Source: Akkermansiaceae bacterium
GTDB taxonomy: Bacteria > Verrucomicrobiota > Verrucomicrobiia > Verrucomicrobiales > Akkermansiaceae
Length of the DNA stretch: 20,647 nt
Assembly: GCA_020627645.1 (NCBI GenBank)
Contig: JAHDGN010000015.1
Coordinates: 1-20,647, forward strand
Reading direction: 5' to 3'
The notes below the pieces were generated by a model. That model saw only the letters and a program-made list of their open reading frames with translations, searched no databases and was not told the origin of the DNA. The translations under genes and the position numbers were made by a program. Positions 8,071 to 15,653 of this stretch are shown here, one piece after another (position 1 is the stretch's first letter; each line of letters starts with the position of its first letter).

Positions 8071-8861
8071 GACTCTCCAAAGCTAAGCGTTCTGCCGTCG
8101 TATGCTAGGGAAACTTGAGGAGGGAGCGATTTTTCGAGTGCTGGTCGGTCCACTTCGTGGGCGATGTGGGTGAGGATGCCGTGAGAAGGCTGATATTTTT
8201 TGATGGTTTGGAGGGCTTCCTCGACGCTCATGTGGGTGTCATGTCCTTCGGGGCGGAGGGCGTCGATGATGAGGTAGTCTAGATCTTGCAGGTAGATTTG
8301 TGATTCTTGGGGAATGGTTTTTACATCGGGAATGTAGGCAATAGATCCAATCAAGGGGTGTTGAAAATGGTAGCCGAAGGTTCGAACTGAGCCATGATTG
8401 ACGTCAAATGGGGTCATTTGGAGGGTGTTGAAGTTGGTTGGGGTTTCGATTGGTTGAGAGGAAGGGCGGACGTATCCGCGGGCGTTGTTCTCGGGTGAGA
8501 AGGCCCAGGGGTGCATGTTGGAGAGGCGTTCTAGGGTTTCGGGGGATCCGTAGAGAGGAAGAGGGGCGTCGCGGTGCCAGCAGAAGGCACGGAGTTCGTC
8601 AAAGCCGGAAATGTGGTCAAGGTGTTCGTGGGTGTAGAGGACGGCGTCGACACGGGAAATGTTTTCGCGGAGGGCTTGCTGACGGAGGTCTGGGCCTGCG
8701 TCGACGAGAAGGCTACCCCACGGGCCTTCTAGAAGAATGGAGGAGCGGGTTCGGTTGTCGTGTGGGTGGTCGGAGGTGCAGGTGGGGCAGGAGCATCCGA
8801 TGACAGGTATGCCGACGGAAGTGGCGGTGCCGAGAAAGAGGAGGCGAGTGGGGATGGTCAT
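8067..8861 (-). CDS. MBL-fold metallo-hydrolase, PhnP-like
   Basis: A 264-aa cytoplasmic metallo-beta-lactamase-fold hydrolase. It has GTATSVGIPVIGCSC near the N-terminus, with Cys23, Cys25 and Cys28 forming the structural zinc motif seen in PhnP-type phosphodiesterases. The di-metal motif is THEHLDH (His78, His80, Asp82, His83), followed by likely ligands His156, Asp179 and His232. PhnP cleaves cyclic phosphodiesters in phosphonate breakdown, but no phn genes are present, so the true substrate is unknown. The frame stays open to 9242, but this would run antisense through recN; the start at 8861 (MTIPTRLLFLG) fits homologues best, with an ATG at 8888 as second choice. It heads the unit with the TIGR03790 gene and is divergent from recN. 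Confidence 0.9.
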   Translation of the reverse strand: MTIPTRLLFLGTATSVGIPVIGCSCPTCTSDHPHDNRTRSSILLEGPWGSLLVDAGPDLRQQALRENISRVDAVLYTHEHLDHISGFDELRAFCWHRDAPLPLYGSPETLERLSNMHPWAFSPENNARGYVRPSSQPIETPTNFNTLQMTPFDVNHGSVRTFGYHFQHPLIGSIAYIPDVKTIPQESQIYLQDLDYLIIDALRPEGHDTHMSVEEALQTIKKYQPSHGILTHIAHEVDRPALEKSLPPQVSLAYDGRTLSFGES

Positions 8862-8913
8862 GGTTGCGTGGTGTGAGGAGATTTGCATAATCGGGGCGAG
8901 CTCGCAAAACTGA
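8862..8913. promoter_or_regulatory. Short divergent intergenic region, MBL hydrolase / recN
   Basis: Only 52 bases separate the two start codons, so promoters of both must overlap here or extend into the coding regions. The sequence contains a GAGCTC palindrome at 8899-8904. I see no SOS (LexA) box of the E. coli or Gram-positive type, although recN is a LexA target in many bacteria. No good -10 element can be named. Confidence 0.4.
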
Positions 8914-10557
8914 ATGCTGACGTTGTTAAAGATTAGGAATTTGGCTTTGGTCGATCGGCTAGAGTGGGACTTGGGTGGTGGCTTGGTGGGGGTAACGGGG
9001 GAGACGGGTGCTGGGAAGTCGGTCATCGTTGGGGCGTTAAAGTTGGTGCTGGGGGAGAGGGCTGATAAAGGGCTCATTCGAACTGGGGAGGAGGAGTGTG
9101 TGGTTGAGGCGGTTTTTGAGTTAGCCGATTCTCGATTGGTTGATGGGATTTTGGAGGAAGTCGGGTTGGATGGGTGTGAGGGCAACGAGTTGATTATTCG
9201 AAGGGTGGTGGGTCGTTCGAGGAGTCGACAGTTCGTGAACAATGGGGCAGCGACTTTGGGGGTGTTGAAGAGGATTGGAGGGTATTTGGTGGATTTGCAC
9301 GGGCCCCATGATCATCAGTCGTTGTTATCGGTGGAGCGGCAGTTGGGGTTGTTGGATGCGTATGCGGGATCATTGAAGGAGGTGGCTCAATATGGTTTGA
9401 AGTGGGGTGAGTGGAGGTCTGCGATGGATGAATATGAGGTGGCAAGGGCGCAGCGAGAGATGGGTGAGCAGGAGAAAGAGTTGTTGAGGTTTCAAGTTGA
9501 GGAGATTGATGATGCTGAGTTGAGGGTGGGAGAGGAGGAGGAGTTGGAGGAGCGGTTCCAGAGGACAAGTCATGCGAGTCGGTTGGCGGAGTTGACGGCC
9601 CGTGCCTCAGAGGTGCTTGGAGAATCGGTGGTTCCTGGGTTGGAAGATTTACAGAGAGTTTTAGGCGAGGTGCGGGGGATTGATGGAGGGGTGACGGATT
9701 TGGTGGAGGAGGTTGAAGGTATGGTGGTTCAAGTTCGGGAATTGGAGCAAAGTGTGGGGACATATTCTGGCGAGTTGGTGGTAGATCCTGGGGAGGTTGC
9801 GGTGGTGGAGGAGCGCTTTAATTTGGTGGAGTCGCTAAAGAGAAAATATGGGGCATCGGTTGAGGAAATTTTGGATCATGCGGAGGAGGTGAGGGGGAAA
9901 TTGGAGGGCTCAGAAAATCGGGAAGAATATTTGTCTGGATTGAAGGCGCGGGTGGATGAGGCGTTAAAGGGGGTTCGTTCGGTGGGAAGGAAGGTGACTG
10001 CGAAGCGCAAGAAGGCGGCGCCAAGGTTGGCGGAGGAAGTAAGGGGGCATTTGGTAGATTTAGGTTTCCGGCAGGGGGAGTTTGAAGTGAATTTGGAGGG
10101 GCGAGAAGAGCCTGGGAGCAGTGGGATGGAAGGGGTGGAGTTTTTGTTCGGGCCTAATCCTGGGGAGCCGTTGAAGCCATTGAGGCAGGTGGCGTCAAGT
10201 GGTGAGATTTCGAGGGTGATGCTGGCAGTAAAGAATGCGTTGGCGATGCAGGATGCGACGCCATTAATGGTATTTGATGAGATTGATGCCAATGTGGGTG
10301 GGGAGATTGCGAGGGCAGTTGGGGAGAAGATGGCGAGTTTGGGGGAGAGACACCAGGTGGTGGCGATTACTCATTTCCCTCAAGTGGCAGCGGTGGCGCA
10401 TCAGCATTTTTTGGTGGAGAAACGGGTTGAAGGAGGGCGTTCTCTGTCGAGCTTAGTGGAAGTTAGGGGGGAGTCACGTTTAGATGAGTTGGTGCGGATG
10501 TTGGGAGGTGGTGAGGGGGAAGAGGTGCGTGAAATGGCAAAGAGTTTGTTGAAGTGA
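8914..10557 (+). CDS. recN: DNA repair protein RecN
   Basis: An SMC-like ATPase acting early in repair of double-strand breaks. The 547-aa length is normal. The N-terminal ABC half starts MLTLLKIRNLALVDRLEWDL, with Walker A GETGAGKS at 29-36. A Gln/His stretch (HGPHDHQSLL) follows, as is typical. The middle, residues about 150-370, is Glu-rich helix consistent with a shortened coiled coil. The C-terminal half has the ABC signature SSGEISR (428-434) and Walker B LMVFDEIDANVGG (451 onward; Asp455, Glu456). It heads a plus-strand unit; the next gene starts 1 nt after its stop. No Shine-Dalgarno site is seen before the ATG. The protein is very rich in Gly, Val and Glu (41 of the first 100 residues), reflecting the G/T-rich strand. 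Confidence 0.97.
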   Translation: MLTLLKIRNLALVDRLEWDLGGGLVGVTGETGAGKSVIVGALKLVLGERADKGLIRTGEEECVVEAVFELADSRLVDGILEEVGLDGCEGNELIIRRVVGRSRSRQFVNNGAATLGVLKRIGGYLVDLHGPHDHQSLLSVERQLGLLDAYAGSLKEVAQYGLKWGEWRSAMDEYEVARAQREMGEQEKELLRFQVEEIDDAELRVGEEEELEERFQRTSHASRLAELTARASEVLGESVVPGLEDLQRVLGEVRGIDGGVTDLVEEVEGMVVQVRELEQSVGTYSGELVVDPGEVAVVEERFNLVESLKRKYGASVEEILDHAEEVRGKLEGSENREEYLSGLKARVDEALKGVRSVGRKVTAKRKKAAPRLAEEVRGHLVDLGFRQGEFEVNLEGREEPGSSGMEGVEFLFGPNPGEPLKPLRQVASSGEISRVMLAVKNALAMQDATPLMVFDEIDANVGGEIARAVGEKMASLGERHQVVAITHFPQVAAVAHQHFLVEKRVEGGRSLSSLVEVRGESRLDELVRMLGGGEGEEVREMAKSLLK

Positions 10558-10558
10558 T

Positions 10559-10894
10559 ATGGAGGAGTCGTATTTGTCAGATTTTTTTGAGGAAGCCTAC
10601 TGGCTTCAAAATGGGCAGTTTTACCTAGAAAGGCATGAGGGGAATTTGGTTAGATTAGGGAAACTGTTTCCAGAAATCCCCGAGGTGATTCGAGATCAGC
10701 TGTATCGATTTGCTATTGCGCTGGGTAGTTTTATTGAGCCTGTTGCTTGTCGAATTAAGGAGGGAGAAGTGTCTTTCGAGGGCGGTCTTGATGAAGTTAT
10801 GGTTACCTATAGGTATGTGCGAAAGAATATGGTGAGAGGGCTGTTGGATCATTTGTTGATTAATAAATATGAACACGATTATCGGACGGCGTGA
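10559..10894 (+). CDS. Unknown 111-aa protein between recN and the retropepsin-like protease
   Basis: The product matches no family I recognise. It looks like a soluble mixed alpha/beta protein with aromatic-rich segments (FFEEAYWLQNGQFYL near the N-terminus) and a C-terminal helical part (MVRGLLDHLLINKYEHDY). There is no signal peptide or membrane segment. Its ATG lies 1 nt after the recN stop, and its 3' end overlaps the next gene by 26 bp, so translational coupling on both sides is likely. The frame's composition matches neighbouring real genes, which supports it being coding. A role linked to either neighbour is possible but unproven. Confidence 0.75.
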   Translation: MEESYLSDFFEEAYWLQNGQFYLERHEGNLVRLGKLFPEIPEVIRDQLYRFAIALGSFIEPVACRIKEGEVSFEGGLDEVMVTYRYVRKNMVRGLLDHLLINKYEHDYRTA

Positions 10895-11279
10895 GTGGTT
10901 TTCGATTCCGGAGTTGGGAGTGGGGTGGATGAAGGGGAAGGTGGATACGGGGGCGAGAAGTTCCTGCCTTCATGCGGTGAATATCGGGGAGTTTCTCAAG
11001 GAAGGTGAGAGGTGGGTTTCTTTTGAGACGATAGGGGGGGTGTTTTGTGAGTCTCCAATTGTTTTTGTGAAGAGGGTGAAAAGTTCGACTGGGGTGCCAA
11101 GGTTGAGGCATTTCATTGAAGTGAATGCAGAGACACCCGATGGCCAGAGGCATGACTTGATTTTGAGTTTGGCGGACCGGTCTAAGATGAAGTGCCCGTT
11201 GCTATTGGGGAGGCGAGCGTTGAGAGGAATGCTGGTGGATTGTGGGCGGGCTTTCGTCTTTGGGAAAATCGTTGTTTAG
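10869..11279 (+). CDS. RimK-type retropepsin-like protease (Zn_protease, PF05618 family)
   Basis: A 136-aa protein of the family once called ATP-dependent zinc protease and now seen as retropepsin-like. It begins with GRREWFSIPELGVGWMKGK (6-24), then VDTGARSSCLHA (25-36), in which Asp26-Thr-Gly is the aspartic-protease motif. Near the C-terminus LADRSKMKCPLLLGRRAL (101-118) is the other conserved block. Homologues usually sit next to rimK-type ATP-grasp ligases, but none is in view, so the substrate is unknown. The gene overlaps the 111-aa gene and ends 8 nt from the convergent PBP gene. The start at 10869 puts the GRREW motif at the expected distance from the N-terminus. Confidence 0.9.
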   Translation: MNTIIGRREWFSIPELGVGWMKGKVDTGARSSCLHAVNIGEFLKEGERWVSFETIGGVFCESPIVFVKRVKSSTGVPRLRHFIEVNAETPDGQRHDLILSLADRSKMKCPLLLGRRALRGMLVDCGRAFVFGKIVV

Positions 11280-11287
11280 AAATGGTA

Positions 11288-12926
11288 TTATTCAGGGGTG
11301 AGTTTTTTGAGTTGGTGAGTGAGAGATTGGATGGTGGGGTTGGGGAGGGTGAATGATTTTGGGGTATCGTGACCAATCCAGAGGATGATGATTTGTTGAT
11401 CATGAAGGGTGGCAAACCAATGGTCGGTTTTTGGGAGTGAGGGGCCGTTGATGGAGGTTGGAAGATGTTCTGGTCTTGAGTGTTGAGAGAATGAGGGGTG
11501 GGTGGAGGTTTGACGATTGAAGATTGTCTTTTCCCCGTGGTCGAGTTGACGAATGTATACGGGCGAGGGGCGGTTGCCTTGGTTGAAGATGGTGGCATAG
11601 GCGGTGGCAAGTTCGAGAGGGGTGGTGGTGAGGGCACCGCGGTAGAGGTCTTCGCCTTGCCCGAAATTGTTTTCGAATCCGAAGCGGCGGAGGAGTTGGA
11701 TGGCATCTTTGGGGTGGAGTTGTCTGCCTGTGGTGACGGGGTTTCCGGGAATGGGGAGGTGTCCTCGTTCGATCGCGATGGTGGCGAGGAGAGGTTCCAT
11801 GAGGTTTGGTCCTAGGTCTCGAGCCGAGTCTAGGGCTCGATTGAAGGCTGATGGTTTTGGGTCTTTGGTTCCGATGATGGCGAGGATGTCGCCGGTCGAG
11901 GGGTGGATGGCGATTGAGGCAGTTTGTAGGTTGTCGGGGAGGTGAGTTTGTTGGAGGAGGAGTTCTAGTTGAGATTGGAGTTTTTGGTCGAGCGAGGTGT
12001 GGACGGTAAGGCCTCCGGTGGTGATTTGGTTATTGGAAAGAATAGTTTCAAGTGGGCGTCGTAAGGCGCGTTCGGCATGGTTAGATTCTGTCGTGCCTGC
12101 TGTAGGGTCGCGGAGTTGGATGGGTGTTTTTTTGATTTCTTTGGCTTGTTGTGGGGTCAGTTGGTTGGTGGTAATGAGGCGTTCGAGGACTTGGTGTTGT
12201 TCTTGGATGGCACGAGGGAGGTTCCGGTGGGGGCTGGCGGCATGTGGGGCTCTTATAATACCGGCGAGGAGGGCGGATTGAGCGGGTGAGAGTTGTGCGG
12301 TGGTTCGTCCGAAGTAGGTGAGAGCGGCTTCTTCGATGCCGTTGCATCCAGATCCAAAGTAGATGCGGTTGAGGTAGTGGGTGAGGATTTCGGATTTGGT
12401 GTATGTTGATTCGACTCGATAGGTGAGGGCGATTTCGAGGAATTTTCGGTTGAGGGATTTGGTTCTTTTTTCCCCGCCGAGGTTGTAGGTGTTACGGGTG
12501 AGCTGCATGGAGAGGGTGGAGGCGCCCTGAGTGAAGTCTTGGTCTTTGAGGTTGCGGAGGGCGGCGCGGGCGAGTCCCCGGTAGTCGACTCCTTTGTGTT
12601 CGAGGAATCGAGAGTCTTCTCTGGCGAGAAGGCAGGTTTGGAGGAATGGTGGAATTTCGGAGTATTTGATGAGTCGTCTTTTTTTTCCGTGTACCAATTT
12701 CGGTTTGGTTTCGGTCGAGGAGGACGGTTCGAGCTGGGATTTGTTGAACTAGATTAAGGTCGTATTGGGAGGCTTGGTAGGCGTACCAACCGATGAGGAG
12801 AAGAAGGGGGATGAGAAGGGTGAGGGTGGCTTTCCAGGTGAAGTCCCACAGTCTTTTGAGGATCGTTCGAAAGCCTCCTGAGGAGGGACTTTCATAGGTT
12901 GATTGCGGGGAGCGTTTTTTTGGCAT
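11288..12926 (-). CDS. Class A PBP-like glycosyltransferase; frame broken, transpeptidase motifs lost
   Basis: Polymerises glycan strands from lipid II at the inner membrane. The N-terminal part (12926 to about 12687) has a cytoplasmic tail, a membrane helix (ATLTLLIPLLLLIGWYAYQA) and the lead-in RTVLLDRNQTEIGT. The remainder is in the +1 frame (open from 12697 to 11288, 469 codons) and carries the GT51 domain: catalytic AREDSRFLEHKG, GASTLSMQLTRN and RKFLEIALTYRVE, then LNRIYFG. The join lies in an A8 run; deletion of one A restores GTRKKRRLIKYSEIP, giving about 548 aa. The transpeptidase domain is recognisable (AFNRALDSARD, LYRGALTTTPLELATAYA, FATLHDQQIIILWIGHD) but SxxK is replaced by NLME and KTG is absent. 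The enzyme would therefore be a glycosyltransferase with an inactive second domain. It follows the 245-aa gene by 15 nt. The frameshift may be a sequencing error, a real mutation or transcript slippage. Confidence 0.85.
12679..12686 (-). other. A8 run at the frameshift of the PBP-like gene
   Basis: On the coding strand the sequence reads CGG followed by eight A and then GACGACTC. The upstream frame reads CGG AAA AAA AAG, and the downstream conserved frame reads GGA AAA AAA AGA, a +1 change. Loss of one A would join them. A -1 ribosomal slip would enter the third frame, so a classical slippery site does not explain it. Polymerase slippage on A8 could produce some correct transcripts. Confidence 0.8.
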
Positions 12927-12941
12927 TAGGTGTTGAGAACT

Positions 12942-13679
12942 CTACGGAATGGCGGGGAGTTTTCCTGCGGGGTTCGCTCTTTTTGGCGGGGAAATTTTGA
13001 ATTTGGCTTCGGGGGCTTGATGGGGAAAAGCAAGAAGGGGGGTGGTGGTGAGGTGGAGGGCTGGTCGTTCGTCGATGAGGGTATTGCCTATATTGAGGAT
13101 GACAGCAGACTCGGATTGTTTGGTGAGTTTGAGAATTGAGCCGATGGGGTAGGCGGATGGGTCATTGTGGTTTGTGGGAAAGAGGCACTCGACGATCACG
13201 GGATAGAGGATTGGTTGATCGAGGTTGTCGTTTTGGATGAGGGCTTGGGCTTTGACGGCGATTCCTGACGGGATAAAGTCAGATGTTTTGAGGGGGCGAG
13301 TTTCTAGGACACGAAATTCGCCAGTGACGTAGGCTACAAATTTGGCTTGGTCGAAGTTAGTGAGGTAAGCGCGTTTGAGCTCGCGGTTGAGAGCTTGGAG
13401 TTCTTGGGGTGGGAAGTTTGCAAATTGACGTTCGAGTTCGAGTGGGCCAGCAATTTTGGTGGGGGAGGGTAAGGATCGGCGGTTGAAGGATTCGAGTGGG
13501 TCGAGTCGACCAACTTTAAGCATCCATTTGTAGGAAGTGGGATTCAGCGGATTGGTAAAGAAGTTGACGCAGATGACCCAGGAGGTGATGGCGAAGGCGA
13601 TGGCGAGGGTGTTGGCGATGATCCACCAGAAGAGGGGTGGTTTTTTGGAAGGAGGGTCGTTGGGGTCGTTGAGCCGCAT
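12942..13679 (-). CDS. Membrane-anchored protein of unknown function
   Basis: A 245-aa protein with a short cytoplasmic N-terminus, one membrane helix (residues about 16-41, PPLFWWIIANTLAIAFAITS onward) and an extracytoplasmic domain of about 200 residues. The domain has helical content first (LERQFANFPPQELQALNRELKRA), then a probable beta fold ending in a Lys/Pro-rich tail. No enzyme motif is visible and I do not recognise the family. It lies between the A-type Fe-S carrier (3-nt gap) and the PBP-like gene (15-nt gap), all on one strand, so it may act with the PBP at the cell envelope; this is inferred from position and topology only. Confidence 0.8.
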   Translation of the reverse strand: MRLNDPNDPPSKKPPLFWWIIANTLAIAFAITSWVICVNFFTNPLNPTSYKWMLKVGRLDPLESFNRRSLPSPTKIAGPLELERQFANFPPQELQALNRELKRAYLTNFDQAKFVAYVTGEFRVLETRPLKTSDFIPSGIAVKAQALIQNDNLDQPILYPVIVECLFPTNHNDPSAYPIGSILKLTKQSESAVILNIGNTLIDERPALHLTTTPLLAFPHQAPEAKFKISPPKRANPAGKLPAIP

Positions 13680-13682
13680 GAG

Positions 13683-14063
13683 TTATTTGCAGTTGGTTCC
13701 GTCGAGAGAGGGGTCGTATTCGGGTTTTTTTCCTTCTTCGGCGGGTTCGAAGGATGTTCCGCACCCGCAAGATCGGGAGGCATTGGGGTTGAAAATTTTG
13801 AATCCACGGTCATTGAGGTCATCGGTAAAGTCTACGGTGCATCCTTTTAAGAAGTCGGTGGAGTCGTGGGCGATGAAGAAACGGGTGCCATTGAGGTCGA
13901 TGATGTGGTCGTTTTCTTCGGGGGTGGCGATGCGCATGGTGTAGGCGAGGCCTGCACATCCTCCGCGTTCGACTCCGAGGCGGAGGCCTGATCCTTCGGG
14001 AGCATTTTTGGACGCAAGAAGGGCTGCGAGCTGGGTTTTGGCGTTTTCGGTGATGGTGACCAC
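13683..14063 (-). CDS. HesB/IscA-family (A-type) Fe-S cluster carrier
   Basis: Carries and delivers Fe-S clusters to apoproteins in the cytosol. From the GTG at 14063 the product is 126 aa, starting with VTITENAKTQLAALLA. It has the three conserved cysteines: Cys36 in GGCAGL and Cys99 plus Cys101 in SCGCG. The C-terminus is longer than in typical IscA (about 107 aa), with a Glu/Lys-rich tail and a final Cys. The frame is open up to an ATG at 14162, but that would overlap the divergent acyltransferase gene by 40 bp and add residues unlike the family, so the GTG was chosen. No isc or suf genes are nearby, so it cannot be named iscA, erpA or sufA from context. Confidence 0.9.
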   Translation of the reverse strand: MVTITENAKTQLAALLASKNAPEGSGLRLGVERGGCAGLAYTMRIATPEENDHIIDLNGTRFFIAHDSTDFLKGCTVDFTDDLNDRGFKIFNPNASRSCGCGTSFEPAEEGKKPEYDPSLDGTNCK

Positions 14064-14122
14064 GGTTGGGAGTGTGAAGTTTCGGGTTTCAAGTTTCAAG
14101 TATTCGTGGGTAGGGTGTCGGC
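14064..14122. promoter_or_regulatory. Divergent intergenic region, Fe-S carrier / acyltransferase
   Basis: These 59 bases separate two GTG starts pointing away from each other, so both promoters should lie here or just inside the genes. The stretch contains a short tandem TTTCAAG repeat around 14088-14101. No clear -35/-10 pair or Fe-S regulator site can be named. Its extent depends on the start choices for both genes. Confidence 0.35.
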
Positions 14123-14788
14123 GTGAGCGATCGGTCTGAGATTCGGGAGTCTTGGAAAACAAGGTGGGGAGGGCGAATTGCGGGTTGGGGGTTAAGGTTG
14201 TTGGGGATGAGTTTAAGGAAGGAGATAGATGCGGGGGTGAAGGGGTGGAATGAGGAGAAAGAAAAGGTGATCTGGGTTCTGTGGCATGATGAAATCGCGA
14301 TGGCTCCTTACTTGTGGCGGCGTTATTTCAGGCGCAAGGGGGTGGTTCTGACGAGTGCGAGTAAGGATGGAGCTTATTTGGCCTCTGCGGTGAGGGTTTT
14401 TGGCTTGGGGGCAGTGCATGGGTCGAGTAGCCGCCGGGGGGCTGCGGCCTTGGTGGGGTTGCGGAGGGCTGCGCGGGCAGGAAATGATCTGATTTTTACC
14501 CCTGATGGACCAAGGGGGCCGCGTCATATTTTGCAGGGGGGGGTGGTCAAGATGGCGGAGGCGATGGAAATGTGTGTCGTTCCGGTGAGGCTGGTCTACT
14601 GTTCGGCGTGGAAATTGAAAACTTGGGATCGTTTTCAGGTGCCTAAGCCATTTAGTCGGGTTCGTTTGGTTTTGGGAGAGCCTATGGAGGTGGAGCGAGG
14701 TCTGGGGGATGAGGAATTCGAGTTGGTGAGGAAAAGTCTTGAGTCGAGGATGGGTCGAGTGGTGTCTTTGGGGCACGATGAGTGCTGA
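14123..14788 (+). CDS. DUF374 lysophospholipid acyltransferase family protein
   Basis: A 221-aa acyltransferase of the LPLAT superfamily, probably acting on lipid A or phospholipid precursors at the inner membrane. Family motifs: LWHDE (53-57, the WH motif with His55), TSASKDGAYLA (77-87), GSSSRRGA (100-107), and FTPDGPRGPRH (125-135). The start is a GTG at 14123. DUF374 proteins often lie near LPS genes such as kdtA; here the partner is folD, whose ATG overlaps this gene's end by 11 bp. The donor and acceptor cannot be told from sequence. Confidence 0.92.
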   Translation: MSDRSEIRESWKTRWGGRIAGWGLRLLGMSLRKEIDAGVKGWNEEKEKVIWVLWHDEIAMAPYLWRRYFRRKGVVLTSASKDGAYLASAVRVFGLGAVHGSSSRRGAAALVGLRRAARAGNDLIFTPDGPRGPRHILQGGVVKMAEAMEMCVVPVRLVYCSAWKLKTWDRFQVPKPFSRVRLVLGEPMEVERGLGDEEFELVRKSLESRMGRVVSLGHDEC

Positions 14789-15653
14789 GATTATTGATGG
14801 GAAAAAGGTGGCGGAGGATGTTTTGGAAGAGTGTCGTCAGGAGGTTAAGGAATTGAAAGAAGGTGGGGTGGTGCCAGGCTTGGCGGTGGTGTTGGTGGGG
14901 GAGGATCCGGCAAGTCAGGTTTATGTGAATTCTAAGGTGAAGAAGTGTGGGGAATTGGGGATTTATTCTGAGAAGATCGTTTTATCGAAGGAGGCGAGCC
15001 AGGAAGAAGTTTTAGACGTTGTGGAGCGATTGAATGGAGATTCTAAAATCCATGGGATTTTGGTTCAGTCTCCTCCTCCGCCTCAGATTGACGAGGAGGC
15101 TATTGTGCGGGCAATTGATCCAAGGAAGGATGTGGATGGGTTTCATCCCGAGAATGTTGCGAAGTTGGCTTTGGAGGATGGGAGTGGTTTTGTTCCCTGT
15201 ACCCCGGCTGGATGTTTGAGATTGTTGCAGGCATCGGGTGTGGAGACGAAAGGGAAGGAGGCGGTGGTTGTTGGGAGGAGTATGATTGTGGGAAAACCAA
15301 TGGCATTGTTATTGGTTGGGCGAGGGGTTGATGCGACGGTGACGGTTGCTCATTCAAGGACGAGTGATTTGGCGGAAGTTTGTCGCCGAGCTGATGTTCT
15401 GGTGGCGGCAGTCGGTATCCCGGAGTTGATCAAGAGGGACTTTGTGAAGGAGGGGGCAGCGGTGATTGATGTGGGTATTAATCGGGTGGATGATCCTTCG
15501 GCAAAGCGGGGATATCGGTTATGTGGGGATGTGGCTTATGATGAGGTGTCGGAAGTGGCGGGTTCGATTACGCCGGTGCCAGGTGGGGTGGGGCCGATGA
15601 CTATTGCGATGTTGATGAAGAATACGATTAAGGCTGCTCGCCAGATCGGGTAA
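14778..15653 (+). CDS. folD: Bifunctional methylenetetrahydrofolate dehydrogenase / methenyl-THF cyclohydrolase
   Basis: Interconverts 5,10-methylene-THF, methenyl-THF and 10-formyl-THF in the cytosol with NADP as usual cofactor. The 291-aa length is normal. Key features: VYVNSKVKKC with Tyr49 and Lys53 (active site), GILVQSPPPPQIDE (93-106, where most homologues have QLPLP), DPRKDVDGFHPEN (114-126), FVPCTPAGC (138-146), VVGRSMIVGKPMA (164-176, dinucleotide loop), HSRT, ADVLVAAVG and PGGVGPMTIAML (268-279). The open frame extends upstream to 14739, but MSAEIIDGKKVAE at 14778 is the standard N-terminus. The gene overlaps the acyltransferase gene by 11 bp, and its last 26 bp overlap the 3' end of hisH on the other strand. 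Confidence 0.97.
   Translation: MSAEIIDGKKVAEDVLEECRQEVKELKEGGVVPGLAVVLVGEDPASQVYVNSKVKKCGELGIYSEKIVLSKEASQEEVLDVVERLNGDSKIHGILVQSPPPPQIDEEAIVRAIDPRKDVDGFHPENVAKLALEDGSGFVPCTPAGCLRLLQASGVETKGKEAVVVGRSMIVGKPMALLLVGRGVDATVTVAHSRTSDLAEVCRRADVLVAAVGIPELIKRDFVKEGAAVIDVGINRVDDPSAKRGYRLCGDVAYDEVSEVAGSITPVPGGVGPMTIAMLMKNTIKAARQIG

Noticed and set aside
8862..9242. Upstream extension of the MBL hydrolase frame by about 127 codons
   Set aside because: It runs antisense through the conserved Walker A region of recN and its residues (Ser, Thr, Pro-rich) match no MBL N-terminus. The open frame is a by-product of strand skew.
9194..9763. Long Pro/His/Ser-rich open frame of 189 codons antisense to recN
   Set aside because: RecN is unambiguous on the other strand. 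Similar P/H/T-rich antisense frames lie opposite most plus-strand genes here and reflect G/T-rich composition, not coding.
12679..12686. Programmed -1 ribosomal frameshift (A AAA AAG type) in the PBP-like gene
   Set aside because: The run looks slippery, but the downstream conserved frame is +1 relative to the upstream one. A -1 shift leads into the third frame.
14064..14162. Longer N-terminus for the HesB/IscA-family carrier from an ATG at 14162
   Set aside because: It would overlap the divergent acyltransferase gene by 40 bp and add 33 residues not found in the family, whereas the GTG at 14063 gives the standard N-terminus.
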